From NCBI RefSeq assembly GCF_032594935.1, contig NZ_CP118734.1, forward strand, positions 1,392,001 through 1,456,000: a stretch of 64,000 nt of DNA, given 5' to 3'. Under the pieces are notes generated by a model, which saw nothing but the letters and a program-made list of their open reading frames with translations, made no database searches and had not been told where the DNA came from. The stretch comes from Streptococcus sp. 29892. GTDB lineage: Bacteria; Bacillota; Bacilli; Lactobacillales; Streptococcaceae. A program made the position numbers and the translations under genes. This document shows positions 8,071 to 18,567 of the stretch, in pieces (position 1 is the first letter of the stretch; each line of letters begins with the position of its first letter).

Positions 8071-9099
8071 ATGAATACCGCAGATTTTGATTTTGAATTA
8101 CCTGAAGAACTGATTGCCCAAGTCCCACTTGAGAAGCGTGACAGCTCTCGCCTACTCATCCTCGACCACCAAAAGAAAACCATGGTCGACAGCCACTTCG
8201 ACCACATCATTGACCAGCTAAACCCTGGTGATGCTCTGGTCATGAACAACACGCGCGTGCTCCCTGCTCGCCTCTACGGATACAAGCCAGAAACCAATGG
8301 CCATGTTGAGCTATTACTTTTGAAAAATACCCAAGGTGACCAGTGGGAAGTGCTTGCTAAACCAGCCAAACGCCTGAAAGTCGGTACCACGGTTGCCTTT
8401 GGTGATGGCAGATTGACAGCCACTATCATTGAAGAATTAGAACACGGTGGACGAATTGTTGAGTTCACCTATGATGGTATTTTCCTTGAAGTTTTGGAAA
8501 GCTTAGGCGAAATGCCCCTTCCGCCTTACATTCATGAGAAATTGGAAGACCGCGAACGCTATCAAACTGTCTATGCCAAAGAAAATGGCTCTGCCGCAGC
8601 CCCAACTGCTGGACTGCATTTCACCCAAGAACTACTAGAAAAAATTGAAGCCAAGGGTGTCAAGCTAGTCTATTTGACCCTTCATGTTGGTCTAGGTACC
8701 TTCCGACCAGTTTCCGTTGACAATCTTGACCAACATGAAATGCACTCCGAATTCTATAACCTATCCGCCGATGCAGCTCAAACGCTCAATCAGGTCAAAG
8801 ACCAGGGCGGTCGGATTGTTGCAGTTGGTACCACATCCATTCGCACCTTGGAAACCATCGGAAATAAATTCGATGGTCGCCTAGAAGCTGATTCTGGCTG
8901 GACCAATATTTTTATCAAACCAGGTTACCAATTCCGCATCATCGATGCCTTTTCAACCAACTTCCATCTACCAAAATCAACCTTGGTTATGTTGGTATCT
9001 GCCTTTGCAGGTCGAGAATTCGTCTTAGATGCCTATAAACACGCTGTTGAAGAAGGCTACCGCTTCTTCAGTTTTGGAGATGCTATGTTTATTCAATAG
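8071..9099 (+). CDS. queA: S-adenosylmethionine:tRNA ribosyltransferase-isomerase QueA
   Basis: A 342-aa QueA of standard length. It transfers and isomerises the ribose of SAM onto the 7-aminomethyl-7-deazaguanine of tRNA to make epoxyqueuosine. Typical sequence includes [15 protein letters not shown] at the N-terminus, [10 protein letters not shown] in the middle and VGLGTFRPV. The ATG has AGGAGA 7 nt upstream. It follows the small membrane ORF and precedes argR by 80 nt. Other queuosine genes are not in the window. Confidence 0.95.
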   Translation: MNTADFDFELPEELIAQVPLEKRDSSRLLILDHQKKTMVDSHFDHIIDQLNPGDALVMNNTRVLPARLYGYKPETNGHVELLLLKNTQGDQWEVLAKPAKRLKVGTTVAFGDGRLTATIIEELEHGGRIVEFTYDGIFLEVLESLGEMPLPPYIHEKLEDRERYQTVYAKENGSAAAPTAGLHFTQELLEKIEAKGVKLVYLTLHVGLGTFRPVSVDNLDQHEMHSEFYNLSADAAQTLNQVKDQGGRIVAVGTTSIRTLETIGNKFDGRLEADSGWTNIFIKPGYQFRIIDAFSTNFHLPKSTLVMLVSAFAGREFVLDAYKHAVEEGYRFFSFGDAMFIQ

Positions 9100-9179
9100 C
9101 GACACTTTCCTTGTCACCGAAAATCAAGTCTAGGCTTTCTAGGCGATTTTCCGTGACTGCCATCTTGTAGGAGGTTCCT

Positions 9180-9653
9180 ATGAACAAGATTGAAAGTCGG
9201 CACCAACTGATTTTGTCCTTGGTGATGGAGAAGAAAATCCATACCCAACAAGAATTGCAAGAACTCCTAAATCTAAACGGCGTATCCGTTACCCAGTCCA
9301 CCCTCTCCCGCGACATTAAGATGCTCAATTTGGTTAAGGTCAATGAGGATGATTCTTCTCATTATGTCATCAACCCCATCGCTCCAAGTCGCTGGGAAAA
9401 ACGGCTGCGGCTCTATATGGAAGATGCCTTGGTCATGCTCAAACCTGTTCAGCACCAGGTCATTTTGAAAGCATTACCTGGTCTGGCCAATTCCTTCGGC
9501 TCTATTTTGGATGCCATGGAAATCCCTGAAATCATTGCAACAGTTTGCGGTGATGATGTCTGCTTGATTATCTGCGAGGATAATGAAAGTGCCCTCTCTT
9601 GTTTTGAATACCTCAAGCAATACGCTCCACCTTTCTTCTTTAGCAAGGCATAA
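9180..9653 (+). CDS. argR: ArgR-family arginine repressor/regulator
   Basis: A 157-aa ArgR/AhrC protein. The N-terminal winged helix (residues 1-70) contains [17 protein letters not shown], the DNA-recognition motif of the family. The C-terminal hexamerisation and arginine-binding domain has [15 protein letters not shown] and [12 protein letters not shown], including the GDD-type aspartates that bind arginine. AGGAGG lies 6 nt before the start. It is convergent with the arc cluster, and in S. suis and other streptococci ArgR proteins activate or repress arc genes with arginine, so a local regulatory role is likely. Confidence 0.92.
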   Translation: MNKIESRHQLILSLVMEKKIHTQQELQELLNLNGVSVTQSTLSRDIKMLNLVKVNEDDSSHYVINPIAPSRWEKRLRLYMEDALVMLKPVQHQVILKALPGLANSFGSILDAMEIPEIIATVCGDDVCLIICEDNESALSCFEYLKQYAPPFFFSKA

Positions 9654-9678
9654 TAGTAGCTCGCGCTTACAAGGACTT

Positions 9679-9714
9679 AAAAAGTTCTCAGCTCCGAAAG
9701 CTGAGAACTTTTTT
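9679..9714. terminator. Bidirectional terminator between argR and arcT
   Basis: A perfect 15-bp stem (9679-9693 / 9699-9713) with a 5-nt loop has an A run on one side and a T run on the other. It separates two convergent genes. Confidence 0.9.
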
Positions 9715-9715
9715 G

Positions 9716-11056
9716 TTATTCCGCTGCTAAACGATAGATTGCTTCCGCGTAGATGTCCATTGTCTTGTACAAATCTTCCAATGGCATGCGTTCATTTTCC
9801 TGGTGCTCTGTCTGCTCTGTATCAGGGAAACAAGCTCCAAAAGCCACACAGTTTGGCATGGTACGAGCGAAGGTTGCTCCACCTGATGAGATTGGCTGGC
9901 TGTCCATATCACCAGTTTTATCCTGATAAACTGACATGAGGGTCGATACCAACTGGCTATCCAGTGGAACATACAGTGCTGCCAAGTAGTCATATTCTTC
10001 ATAGGTCAGACCACATTCCTGAGCCTTGGCTTGTAAGGTTTCCACTAATTTTTCCTTGTCAGCTGTAACTGGTATGCGAATGTCCAAACGAATTTCTGAT
10101 CTCTTGGCATTGATGGTCAGACCTGCAATATTGAAACTCAAGGTACCTGACGGCTCATCGGTTACATCGCCAAACAGCTTGAAACCAGTGGCATCTTCTC
10201 CGATAGCATTGACAATAAAGTTTAAAGTCGGATGGTCTTCAAATTTGTCCAAAGCCTTGGCCAAACGCACGATGGCATTGACACCCTCTGCCGCATCCTT
10301 AGCATGACGAGAAATACCGAGAACGGTCACCTGGTCATCATTGCTTTCATAATCAAAGCCCAGCTGGTCCAACTCTGCCATGACCCCAGCTAATAAGTGG
10401 CCTGAATAGCTAGCCTTGGCAGGAACCACATTATAGGCGGTACCAGCTTCGATACTCAAACAAGGATGACCCGGTCCATGTAATTTTGCCTGGAGCAAGC
10501 CTTTTTCCGCATAGGTCAAAGGGAAGGAGGAATCTGGTGCAAAGCCCATAGTTGCCACTTCTTCTAGTTGATTGTAGCGATTCATGCACCGCCAAAGCGT
10601 TTCTTCATCTGTACCAAAAATAAAGCGAATGCGTTTGGTAAAGGAAATACCTGCATCCATTAAAGCCTTGACAGCAAAGAGGGCTGCCATAGATGGTCCC
10701 TTATCGTCTTGAACACCTCGACCAATCAGGAAGCCATCTTTTACGACTGCTTCAAAAGGCGGTGTGTTCCATTGCTTGAGGTCACCAGCAGGTACGACAT
10801 CCAAATGACAGAGAACAGCCAGCAAGTCTTGCCCCTGACCAATTTCTGCATAGCCGTAATAGCCTGCAGGGTCTAAATAGGTTTTAAAGCCCATTTTCTC
10901 CGTCATGGCTAGGGTATGTTCCAGTACATCCTGAATAGCTTGACCAAACGGTGTCTCAGCCTGATGTTCATGTAGGACAGACGGAAAAGCCACCAAATCT
11001 TTTATAGCCTGGACACACTCTTCCTGATGATTGGTTTGAATAAAACTTGTATTCAT
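9716..11056 (-). CDS. arcT: M20-family dipeptidase of the arc cluster (ArcT-type)
   Basis: A 446-aa zinc peptidase of the M20/PepV family. Metal ligands are visible in CHLDVVPAGD (His), GRGVQDDKGP (bridging Asp), GTDEETLW (Glu pair) and the C-terminal TEQTEHQENER (His). The Asp two residues after the first ligand His is the usual catalytic helper. It is the last gene after arcD, matching the arcT position of streptococcal arcABCDT operons, where it is thought to release arginine from peptides. An in-frame TTG lies 15 nt upstream, but AAAGGAG sits between it and the ATG at 11056, so the ATG is chosen. The role in arginine supply is inferred. Confidence 0.85.
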   Translation of the reverse strand: MNTSFIQTNHQEECVQAIKDLVAFPSVLHEHQAETPFGQAIQDVLEHTLAMTEKMGFKTYLDPAGYYGYAEIGQGQDLLAVLCHLDVVPAGDLKQWNTPPFEAVVKDGFLIGRGVQDDKGPSMAALFAVKALMDAGISFTKRIRFIFGTDEETLWRCMNRYNQLEEVATMGFAPDSSFPLTYAEKGLLQAKLHGPGHPCLSIEAGTAYNVVPAKASYSGHLLAGVMAELDQLGFDYESNDDQVTVLGISRHAKDAAEGVNAIVRLAKALDKFEDHPTLNFIVNAIGEDATGFKLFGDVTDEPSGTLSFNIAGLTINAKRSEIRLDIRIPVTADKEKLVETLQAKAQECGLTYEEYDYLAALYVPLDSQLVSTLMSVYQDKTGDMDSQPISSGGATFARTMPNCVAFGACFPDTEQTEHQENERMPLEDLYKTMDIYAEAIYRLAAE

Positions 11057-11172
11057 TGTTACTCCTTTCAACAGATTAAACTATTGTTCTTAATAATTCC
11101 ATTCTATCACAAAAGGAAAAACTGAGCCAGATTTCATCTGCTTCAAAGATAGAACCTGACCCAGATTTTCGA

Positions 11173-12678
11173 TTAGAAGAATGTCGCAATGACAAGGATA
11201 GCGATTGAGGCAAGGACAATAGCTGCAATCAATTTACCAACAAACTTGTACCAAGTACCGATTTCCACACGACCAAGAGCCAAGGCACCCATTACGATAC
11301 CTGAAGTAGGAGCTACCAAGTTCAGTACACCAGAAGCTGCTTGGAAGGCTGTGATAATCAAATGAGCTGGTACATTGACAAATTCGCCTAGAGGTGCCAT
11401 GATACCCATTGATGCACCTGCAAGACCAGATGTGGATGGAATCAAGAAGGACATTGGCAAGTAGAAGAGATAGGTCAAGATAATGAAGACCTGTGAAGAG
11501 AGACCTTGTAAACCAACTTCGCCCCAATGTAGAATGGTCGCAGTAATCATACCATCATTCATAATCACTTGAATACCACGCGCCACTGCACAGATAAGGG
11601 CAACGCTGAGCAAGTCCGCAGCACCATTCATAAAGGCCTTGACAAGACGCGATTCATCCATGCCATAGACCACACCGACCAAGACACCTGCTACTGCAAA
11701 GAGCATAGCTCCTTCAGGGAAGTACCACCAACCAAATGGATAGGTTGAGCTACCAATGACTTGACCGATACCTGGCAAACCAAGTAACCAAGTATTGAAA
11801 TCAGCAAAGACAGAGACACCCAAGTCTTCCCAAGGAATAAAGCTACAAATCATGACAACGAAGGTCAAGACAAATACCCAAAGAACACGTTTCTGAGCAG
11901 GGGTTAAGACAGCATTAACTTCTTCATTTGATGTATTGACATTGAAGTGGGCCATATCTGCTTCACGTTGTTTGTAAACCAGAGATTTAGTTGGGTCCTT
12001 TTGCACTTTTTCAGCATAGTTAGCAACGAACCAAACGCCCAAGCCCAAAATGACGATAAAGAAGATAATCCGCCAAATCATACCATCTGCCAAAGACACA
12101 CCTGCCGCATCAGAAGCAACACCTGTCGCAAATGGGTTTACAGTAGAAGCCAAACAGCCGATTTGAGAACCAAGTAAGATAATAGCCACACCAGTGATAC
12201 TATCAAAACCAACCGCCATCATAACTGGAACTAGCAGTGGGAAGAAGGCCATGGTTTCCTCACCCATACCATAGGTGGAGCCACCCAAGGCAAATAAAGG
12301 CATGAGAATGTAAATCAACATTTTTTCACGGCCTTTGAAACGTTTCACAATAGAGGCAATCCCCACATCAAGCGCACCCGTTTCATTGACCACACCCAAG
12401 AAGGAACCAACCATCAGGATGAAGAAGGCAACGTCGATAGCTTTGCTGGTATCACCGTGACCCAACATAGCCCGAACAGGTGCCATCAAAATATCCCAAA
12501 TCCCCTGCGGATTTTGTGCTACTGCCTGATAGGTGCCTGTGATAAATTTCCCAGCTTCGTCTTTCTCATACTGACCAGCTGGAATAATCCATGTCATAAC
12601 TGCCATAAAGGCAATAATGAGCATCAAAATAGAATATGACGAAGGCATTTTAAAGCCTTTTTTCACTTTTTCGCTCAT
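11173..12678 (-). CDS. arcD: YfcC-family arginine/ornithine antiporter ArcD
   Basis: A 501-aa integral membrane protein with about 11-13 hydrophobic segments of the YfcC/SAD family. It includes GGSTYGMGEETMAFFPLLVP and SGLAGASMGIMAPLGEF; the latter pattern recurs in DctM/CitMHS-like carriers. In the arc operon of S. suis a protein of this type exchanges external arginine for ornithine. It has a strong AGGAGG Shine-Dalgarno 9 nt before the ATG. It is separated from arcC by 253 nt that contain several inverted repeats but no clear gene, and is followed by arcT. The function rests on context plus family. Confidence 0.86.
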   Translation of the reverse strand: MSEKVKKGFKMPSSYSILMLIIAFMAVMTWIIPAGQYEKDEAGKFITGTYQAVAQNPQGIWDILMAPVRAMLGHGDTSKAIDVAFFILMVGSFLGVVNETGALDVGIASIVKRFKGREKMLIYILMPLFALGGSTYGMGEETMAFFPLLVPVMMAVGFDSITGVAIILLGSQIGCLASTVNPFATGVASDAAGVSLADGMIWRIIFFIVILGLGVWFVANYAEKVQKDPTKSLVYKQREADMAHFNVNTSNEEVNAVLTPAQKRVLWVFVLTFVVMICSFIPWEDLGVSVFADFNTWLLGLPGIGQVIGSSTYPFGWWYFPEGAMLFAVAGVLVGVVYGMDESRLVKAFMNGAADLLSVALICAVARGIQVIMNDGMITATILHWGEVGLQGLSSQVFIILTYLFYLPMSFLIPSTSGLAGASMGIMAPLGEFVNVPAHLIITAFQAASGVLNLVAPTSGIVMGALALGRVEIGTWYKFVGKLIAAIVLASIAILVIATFF

Positions 12679-12753
12679 CGCAAAAACCTCCTATAATATT
12701 TTTAAGGTAATCTTGTATCCGAAATATCCTTATCAAATATCCACCTATCTTCA

Positions 12754-12909
12754 AGAGATTGCCATCTCTTTCAGACTATCATCTGAAATCATTGCTTATA
12801 GATAGATACTTGATAGGTTAGATGGAGAAGAGGGGAGTATATTGTAATAATCCAATCTATTTATTTGAAAGTGAGAAAATTCATTTCTGGAACATCTTCC
12901 CTACTCCCC
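12754..12909 (-). other. Structured arcC-arcD spacer with three inverted repeats
   Basis: Within the gene-free spacer lie a long-range repeat GGGGAGTA (12832-12839)/TACTCCCC (12902-12909), a hairpin TTTCAGA/TCTGAAA (12769-12788) and a hairpin AGAGAT/ATCTCT (12754-12769). None is followed by a clean T run, so they look like mRNA processing or stability structures, or an operator region, rather than a terminator. Confidence 0.4.
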
Positions 12910-12931
12910 AAATCCATCAATAAAAGAACTC

Positions 12932-13879
12932 TTACTCTTTCACAATAATCGTACCGCTGTCTGATTCAATCAAGGATTCTAAGTTTTCAAGCGAGGTAAT
13001 GACAGCTTTTGATTGTGGTTTCTTGTTTACAAAAGCAATGGCTGCTTCCACTTTCGGAAGCATGGAACCAGGTGCGAATTGGTTTTGTTTGATGTATTCT
13101 TCCAATTCAGCCACGGTAACAGTTTCTAATTTTTCTTGGTCCGGTTTGTTGTAGTTAACAAAGACATAGTCTACGCCTGTCAAGACAATAAATAGGTCTG
13201 CATCAACCAATTCTGCCAAACATTGGGAAGCAAAGTCCTTATCGATAACTGCTTCCACGCCGGTAAGAGTACCGTCTGCTTCTTGGACTACTGGAATACC
13301 TCCACCACCAGCAGCTACGACAACTTCACCTGCATTGAGAAGGGTACGAATGGTACCTATTTCCTTAATACCTACTGGTTTTGGCGAAGCCACGACTTTA
13401 CGCCAGCCACGACCAGCATCTTCTTTAAAGGTTGCGCCAGTCTTTTCAGCTTCTGCTTTGGCTTCTTCCTCTGTGTAGAATGGTCCGATAGGTTTGGTCA
13501 AATTCTCAAAGGCTGGGTCATTCTTATCAACAATAACCTGGGTAACGACGGAAGCTACATCCTTTTCAATGCCTTCCTTGATCAATTCATTTTCCAAGGC
13601 ATTTTGTAACCAGAAACCAATGGAGCCCTCTGTCATAGCGACCAAGCTATCCAGTGGAAAAGCTGGGTTCTTTTCTGAATCAGCTGCCAGGTTTTGGAGC
13701 AAGAGGTTTCCGACTTGAGGACCATTACCATGCGTGATGATCAAGTCGTCACCATTTTTGATTAGTTTAACAAGGTGCTTGGCAGTTTGTACCAAGGCTT
13801 CCTTTTGGGCTTTAGCCGATGGGTCGGAAGATAAAATAGCATTGCCACCCAAGGCTACTACAATTTTACGATTGGTCAT
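12932..13879 (-). CDS. arcC: Carbamate kinase
   Basis: A 315-aa ArcC. It transfers the phosphate of carbamoyl phosphate to ADP, the ATP-yielding last step of arginine deimination. Family motifs seen are [35 protein letters not shown] and [22 protein letters not shown] lies in the C-terminal part. The length is typical. It is the third gene in arcA-arcB-arcC, but about 200 nt with a hairpin and a BOX repeat separate it from arcB, so it may be expressed at a different level from arcAB. Confidence 0.95.
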   Translation of the reverse strand: MTNRKIVVALGGNAILSSDPSAKAQKEALVQTAKHLVKLIKNGDDLIITHGNGPQVGNLLLQNLAADSEKNPAFPLDSLVAMTEGSIGFWLQNALENELIKEGIEKDVASVVTQVIVDKNDPAFENLTKPIGPFYTEEEAKAEAEKTGATFKEDAGRGWRKVVASPKPVGIKEIGTIRTLLNAGEVVVAAGGGGIPVVQEADGTLTGVEAVIDKDFASQCLAELVDADLFIVLTGVDYVFVNYNKPDQEKLETVTVAELEEYIKQNQFAPGSMLPKVEAAIAFVNKKPQSKAVITSLENLESLIESDSGTIIVKE

Positions 13880-13934
13880 ATCTTATGTTTTCGCCTCTCT
13901 TTCATATTCTAGAAATCGCTTTCATTTTTTATCT

Positions 13935-13960
13935 AAGAAAAGGGGCTGGGTTACAGCCCC
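13935..13960 (-). terminator. Terminator-like hairpin between arcB and arcC
   Basis: On the minus strand GGGGCTG (13954-13960) pairs with CAGCCCC (13942-13948) around a 5-nt loop and is followed by TTTTCTT. It lies inside the arc transcription unit between arcB and arcC, so it probably attenuates rather than ends transcription. Confidence 0.6.
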
Positions 13961-13983
13961 AGGAGGTGCGATGACTAGAGAAT

Positions 13984-14087
13984 ATACTCAATGAAAATCA
14001 AAATCAGACTAGGCGACGAAGATGAAGATAGAACTGAAGTTCATCAAATCGAGGCAACAACGTATGAGTTTGATTTTCGAAGAGTAT
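13984..14087 (-). repeat. BOX-type repeat (short form) at the 3' end of arcB
   Basis: The termini ATACTCAATGAAAATC (13984 on) and GATTTTCGAAGAGTAT (ending 14087) match the boxC and boxA ends of streptococcal BOX elements, about 104 bp apart. The element reads boxA to boxC on the minus strand. Its outermost base is the last base of the arcB stop codon, so insertion happened exactly at the gene end. Confidence 0.75.
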
Positions 14088-15100
14088 TACACACGTGGAA
14101 CAAATGGATCCCCCAAGGTCGCCGCCATCACTGCTTTAATAGTGTGCATACGGTTTTCAGCCTGGTCGAAGTGACGTGCATATTTGCTACGGAAGACTTC
14201 ATCAGTTACTTCCATTTCTTCTACGCCGAATTTTTCAGCAACATCTTTACCATAAACAGTATTTGTATCATGGAAGGCAGGTAAGCAGTGTAGGAAGATA
14301 AGATTGTCGTTTTCTGCTTTTTTCACTAATTCCATATTCACTTGGTATGGTTTCAAGAGGGCGACGCGTTCAGCAAATTTAGCTTCTTCACCCATGGATA
14401 CCCAAACGTCTGTATAGAGAACATCTGCGCCTTTAACTGCCTCGTCAGCATTGTCAGTGATAAGAACACGCGCTCCACTTTCTTTGGCAAAGCCTTCTGC
14501 CAATGCCACAACAGTTTCATCTGGGAAGAGTTCTTTTGGTGAGAAGATATGGACGTTAACACCAAGAATGGCACCTGTCACCAAGAGAGAGTTGGCAACG
14601 TTGTTACGACCATCACCACAGTAAACCAAAGTCAATCCTTCCAACTTGCCAAAGTTTTCTTTGACAGTCAAGTAGTCAGCCAACATTTGAGTTGGGTGCC
14701 ATGCATCTGTCAAACCATTCCATACTGGCACACCTGAGAATTCTGCCAATTCTTCCACCATCTTTTGGCTGAAACCACGGAATTCAATACCGTCGAACAT
14801 ACGTCCCAAAACCTTAGCAGTATCTTCTGTCGATTCCTTCTTACCAAGTTGGATGTCATTTGCACCAAGGTATTCTGGATGCGCTCCAAGGTCAATGGAT
14901 GCTACTGTGAAGGCAGCACGAGTGCGTGTTGATGTTTTTTCAAACAAGAGGGCAATATTTTTACCTTCTAAATAACGGTGTGGAATATTGCGTTTTTTCA
15001 AATCTTTCAAATGAGCTGAGAAATCAATCAACCATTCCAATTCTGCGCGTGTGAAATCTTTCTCTGCAAGGAAGTGTCTGCCTTTAAAAATGTTTGTCAT
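14087..15100 (-). CDS. arcB: Ornithine carbamoyltransferase (catabolic)
   Basis: A 337-aa ArcB. It splits citrulline with phosphate into ornithine and carbamoyl phosphate. The signatures [11 protein letters not shown] (carbamoyl-phosphate binding), [11 protein letters not shown] and LHCLPAFHD (ornithine-binding HCLP) are all intact. It begins 39 nt after arcA with AGGAGA 6 nt before the ATG. Several streptococci carry a small acetyltransferase gene between arcA and arcB; there is no room for one here. The stop codon abuts a BOX repeat. Confidence 0.96.
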   Translation of the reverse strand: MTNIFKGRHFLAEKDFTRAELEWLIDFSAHLKDLKKRNIPHRYLEGKNIALLFEKTSTRTRAAFTVASIDLGAHPEYLGANDIQLGKKESTEDTAKVLGRMFDGIEFRGFSQKMVEELAEFSGVPVWNGLTDAWHPTQMLADYLTVKENFGKLEGLTLVYCGDGRNNVANSLLVTGAILGVNVHIFSPKELFPDETVVALAEGFAKESGARVLITDNADEAVKGADVLYTDVWVSMGEEAKFAERVALLKPYQVNMELVKKAENDNLIFLHCLPAFHDTNTVYGKDVAEKFGVEEMEVTDEVFRSKYARHFDQAENRMHTIKAVMAATLGDPFVPRV

Positions 15101-15139
15101 TGTTTCTTCTCCTATCAGTTTATTCTATTTCATACCGTT

Positions 15140-16369
15140 TTATAGGTCTTCCCGTTCAAATGGCATGGACATACAACGTGGTCCACCACGACCGCGAACC
15201 AACTCACTACCGCTGACCTTAATCAAACGAAGACCCTTGGATTCCAAAATAGCATTGGTAATGGTATTGCGTTTGTAAACAACAACGACACCTGGTGCAA
15301 TGGTCAAGGTATTGGAACCATCATTCCATTGCTCACGACCTGCTGCAACGATATTATCACCACCACAACGAATGAGTTCTACTTTTTCAAGACCCAAATT
15401 ACTTGCCAAAACTTCTGCCAGATCACCATGTTCTTCTTCGATATGGAGAGTTTCATTTTCATAAGTCACAGAGAAGACACGGAGGGTTCCTTCGATTTCA
15501 GGGTGAATGGTAAATTTATCGTAGTCCACCATGGTAAAGACAGTGTCCAAATGCATAAACTTCCGACTATTCGCAAACTCAAAAGCCAAGACTTTCTTGA
15601 AACCAACGCCCCGTTCAAAGATATTAACTAAGAGTTTTTCGATAGAGGCAGCATCTGTCCGTTGAGAAATACCCACCGCCAACAAATCTTTGGAAAGAAT
15701 TAACTCATCTCCACCTTCGATACGGGTGGTTTCATCACGGTTATAGACCAGTGGAACCTTTCCAGCATAGTCTGGGTGATAGGTGAAGATATACTTACCG
15801 TAGAGGGTTTCACGATTACGGGTTTCAGCATACATATGGTTGAGTGATACCGCATTACCAACGGTCGCAAATGGATCCCGTGTGAAGTAAAGGTTCGGCA
15901 TTGGATCAATGGCAAATGGGTAGGATGATTCGACTAAGTCTGTCAACCCTTTTTCATCAGCTGGAACCGGTGGCAGTTCTGCCTTTTGAACACCAGCCAT
16001 GGTTTTTTCTACTAACTCCTTGTTATCCTCAATAGCTAGCAAGAGCTTACGAATAGCTTTCTTAGTAGCTCGCCCACGGATATTTGCTTCATCAAGATAC
16101 TCATCGATAAATTGCTCACGAATTTCAGGTGTTACCAGTGATTCAGCGACCAATTGCTCCAGATAGAGCACCTCAACTCCTTCGTCACGAAGGGCTTGAG
16201 CAAAGGCATCGTGTTCCCTCTGAGCATCTTCTAGGAAGGGAATATCATCAAATAATAAACGCTCCAAGTGGTCAGGCATCAAGTTTTCAATTTCTTTACC
16301 CGGCCTATGTAGCATAACTTTTTTCAGTTTACCAATTTCTGAAAACACATGGATTGGATGATGTGACAT
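15140..16369 (-). CDS. arcA: Arginine deiminase
   Basis: A 409-aa ArcA of usual length. It hydrolyses arginine to citrulline and ammonia, supporting acid tolerance and energy supply. Substrate and catalytic motifs are [22 protein letters not shown] (catalytic His/Asp), the IEGGDELIL segment, and the C-terminal nucleophile Cys in [17 protein letters not shown] precedes the ATG. It is the first gene of the arc operon, with a cre site about 110 nt upstream and flpS further upstream on the same strand. Confidence 0.97.
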   Translation of the reverse strand: MSHHPIHVFSEIGKLKKVMLHRPGKEIENLMPDHLERLLFDDIPFLEDAQREHDAFAQALRDEGVEVLYLEQLVAESLVTPEIREQFIDEYLDEANIRGRATKKAIRKLLLAIEDNKELVEKTMAGVQKAELPPVPADEKGLTDLVESSYPFAIDPMPNLYFTRDPFATVGNAVSLNHMYAETRNRETLYGKYIFTYHPDYAGKVPLVYNRDETTRIEGGDELILSKDLLAVGISQRTDAASIEKLLVNIFERGVGFKKVLAFEFANSRKFMHLDTVFTMVDYDKFTIHPEIEGTLRVFSVTYENETLHIEEEHGDLAEVLASNLGLEKVELIRCGGDNIVAAGREQWNDGSNTLTIAPGVVVVYKRNTITNAILESKGLRLIKVSGSELVRGRGGPRCMSMPFEREDL

Positions 16370-16476
16370 GATCTGTCCTCCTAATATTTTTTTCTTTGAT
16401 TGGAAATGTTAGTGGACCGTACGCTTTCCACCCTTTCCTTGACAACTACAGTCTATCAAATATCAGAAAGAAAAAC

Positions 16477-16491
16477 TTGAAAACGTTCACA
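16477..16491 (-). promoter_or_regulatory. cre (CcpA) site upstream of arcA
   Basis: The 15 bases match the catabolite-responsive element consensus WTGNAANCGNWNNCW at every fixed position. It lies about 110 nt upstream of arcA, so glucose repression of the arc operon by CcpA is expected. I could not place the arcA -35/-10 with confidence. Confidence 0.7.
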
Positions 16492-16626
16492 TCTTTTTGA
16501 GAAATTCATCACATTTTTCACAGGATTTTTGGGTAAATATTAATAATATCACTTTAATTACGCATATTTCTATCTATCTATATCATTATGTGAATTTTTA
16601 TTTTTTGTAAAAAAAGAACGAAAACT

Positions 16627-17322
16627 TCAATAAGTTTCCGTTAAATTGGCTAGAAAATATTCAATGTCTAGATAGGTCAGAATTTTTCGCCTATAGATAA
16701 TCTTTTTATCCTGCTTTAATTGCTTGAGAACATGGCTAACTGTTTCCCTTGTCGTTGCGGCCAGGCGGGCAATTTCTTGGATATGTATATCAAAGGGCAG
16801 ACTTACCAACTGTTCCCGTTGACACATATCCCAATAAAGAAGGGCCAGAGCCTGCACAACTCGCTCCGAAGCCTTGGACCGCATACTATTACGCAGGCGC
16901 AGTTCCTGAAAGGCTAGAATTTTCGATAATTTTTGACAAATATAGACCAGCTGACAAGGATTTGTCTTGGACATACTCTCAAATAAAGCCATAGGGATGA
17001 TCAAACACTCCAAGTCTGTCATGGCAATAGCCGTATAGTGATAGGGCTTATCTTGAAACATATCCCCAAAAGGAAATGCTCCACCCTGTCGGATATAGTC
17101 CAGATAGGTAAAACTATCTGTTTCATCATACTGCTCAATTCTGGCATAGCCCTTCTGCAAGACAAATAAATAATCCCTGGGATCTTGGGCATAGAAAAAT
17201 ATCTGCCCTTTGGGAACCTTTCGAAAGCGGATATGCTTGGCCAGCTGGTCAAAGCTATCTCGGGTAAGGTTTTCAAAGGTTGGATGTTTCCTAAGATAGC
17301 TATACTGCTCACGGCTGATCAT
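16627..17322 (-). CDS. flpS: Crp/Fnr-family regulator of the arginine deiminase system
   Basis: A 231-aa Crp/Fnr-type activator. An N-terminal cyclic-nucleotide-binding-like beta barrel (about residues 15-120, LQKGYARIEQYDE, GGAFPFGD) is followed by a dimerisation helix and a C-terminal HTH with IARLAATTRETVSHVLKQL. No Fe-S cysteine cluster typical of true Fnr is seen. A TTG start 6 nt upstream is possible, but AAAGGAG with 7-nt spacing favours the ATG at 17322. A gene in this place, just upstream of arcA, is the known FlpS activator of the S. suis arc genes. Confidence 0.87.
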   Translation of the reverse strand: MISREQYSYLRKHPTFENLTRDSFDQLAKHIRFRKVPKGQIFFYAQDPRDYLFVLQKGYARIEQYDETDSFTYLDYIRQGGAFPFGDMFQDKPYHYTAIAMTDLECLIIPMALFESMSKTNPCQLVYICQKLSKILAFQELRLRNSMRSKASERVVQALALLYWDMCQREQLVSLPFDIHIQEIARLAATTRETVSHVLKQLKQDKKIIYRRKILTYLDIEYFLANLTETY

Positions 17323-17420
17323 TTTCAAGCTCCTTTATCAATCATTCTCCTACGATTATAACATATATTAACTTATAAGACGAATGATTATGGGCAAATC
17401 TACAACAGAAAAACCAGCTC

Positions 17421-17631
17421 ATACTCAATGAAAATCAAAATCAGACTAGCTCCAAAGGTTTGGGGAACCTTTGGAGGTTGGAGATAGGCGAACGTAGTTC
17501 GTTTCTACCTATTATACAGATAGAACCCTGTTACTATTTTAATTTCAAGGTAACAGGCTGAAAGGCTCCACTGGAGCCTTTCACTCATCAAATCAAGTCA
17601 ACAACGTCTGCTTTTGATTTTCGAAGAGTAT
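17421..17631 (-). repeat. BOX-type repeat (long form) with nested hairpin modules
   Basis: The same BOX ends as at 13984-14087 (ATACTCAATGAAAATC at 17421, TTTTCGAAGAGTAT ending 17631) enclose about 180 bp. The interior has a stem CTCCAAAGG/CCTTTGGAG, a GAAC/GTTC mini-hairpin inside a GGTTGGAGAT...TTTCTACC module, a GTTAC/GTAAC stem and a perfect 11-bp stem TGAAAGGCTCC/GGAGCCTTTCA (near 17560-17583). It fills most of the 333-nt spacer between whiA and flpS; nothing else was seen there. Confidence 0.75.
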
Positions 17632-17655
17632 CAAAAGAACTGGTATATCTAAACT

Positions 17656-18567
17656 TTATAAATCATCCGCAATCTTATTGATTTTTCTCAAACGGTGATT
17701 AACCCCACTCTTAGTGATGGGTACTGTCAAACTATCAGCCAACTGCTGAATCGAATAATCAGGATGTTGGATACGGAGTTGGGCAATCTCTTGCAGGTCA
17801 CCCGATAGCTGATCCAAACCAATGCTATCCATAATCTTGATGATATTGTTGATGGTCTTCATGCTGGCATTGACCGTCTTAGCAATATTAGCCGTTTCTG
17901 CATTATTGGCACGGTTGAGGTCATTACGTGCTTCACGCAGGAGCTTAATATCTTCAAAGGCTGTCTTGGCCTCTTCTGCCCCGATGACCAGCAGAAAATC
18001 CATAATATCCTCTGCCCGTTGCAGATAGGTAATGGTTCCTTTACTCCGCTCAATAACCTTGGCATCCAAGAGAAATTTTTGTAACAGATTAGCTAAGTCA
18101 TGGGCATGGTCACTGTAAACAGAGGCAATTTCCAACTGATACCGTCCCTTTTCAGGATCCTTGACGGAACCTGCTGCCAAGAAAGCCCCACGCAAATAGG
18201 CTTGGCACCAGCTATCATTTTCAAGAACAAGAGGCGAAATCCCTGTTTCCAATCCAAAAAAACTATCTGCCAAATGCAAATCATTTAAGATGTCATTGAC
18301 CCCCTCCTCAATGACTACTGCATAAACACGGTTCTTTTTGAGATTAGGTTTTTGATGGTGACGGATTTCTGCTTTTACCTGATAAAAATGCAGGAACAAT
18401 TCGTAGATATGTCTGGCAATCTTGGCATTTTCCGTCGAGATGGACAGGGTCAGACCTGTTGAAGCCAGCCCCAGACTGCCAGACAGTTTGATAATGGCTG
18501 ACAGTTCACTCTTATTTTGACTGGCTTGTATCAAAAGTTCTTCTTTGACTTTTATGGTAAAACTCAT
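17656..18567 (-). CDS. whiA: DNA-binding protein WhiA
   Basis: A 303-aa WhiA, built from a LAGLIDADG-homing-endonuclease-like N-terminal domain and a C-terminal HTH ([22 protein letters not shown]). It is conserved in Gram-positive bacteria and linked to division and growth control in Bacillus and Streptomyces. It overlaps yvcK by 4 nt and is the last gene of ridA-rapZ-yvcK-whiA, the usual Firmicute order. Confidence 0.94.
   Translation of the reverse strand: MSFTIKVKEELLIQASQNKSELSAIIKLSGSLGLASTGLTLSISTENAKIARHIYELFLHFYQVKAEIRHHQKPNLKKNRVYAVVIEEGVNDILNDLHLADSFFGLETGISPLVLENDSWCQAYLRGAFLAAGSVKDPEKGRYQLEIASVYSDHAHDLANLLQKFLLDAKVIERSKGTITYLQRAEDIMDFLLVIGAEEAKTAFEDIKLLREARNDLNRANNAETANIAKTVNASMKTINNIIKIMDSIGLDQLSGDLQEIAQLRIQHPDYSIQQLADSLTVPITKSGVNHRLRKINKIADDL

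Noticed and set aside
16500..16600. Fnr-type TTGAT-N4-ATCAA site for FlpS and arg boxes upstream of arcA
   Set aside because: Several imperfect TGA/TCA repeats occur in this AT-rich stretch but none matches a consensus well enough to report.
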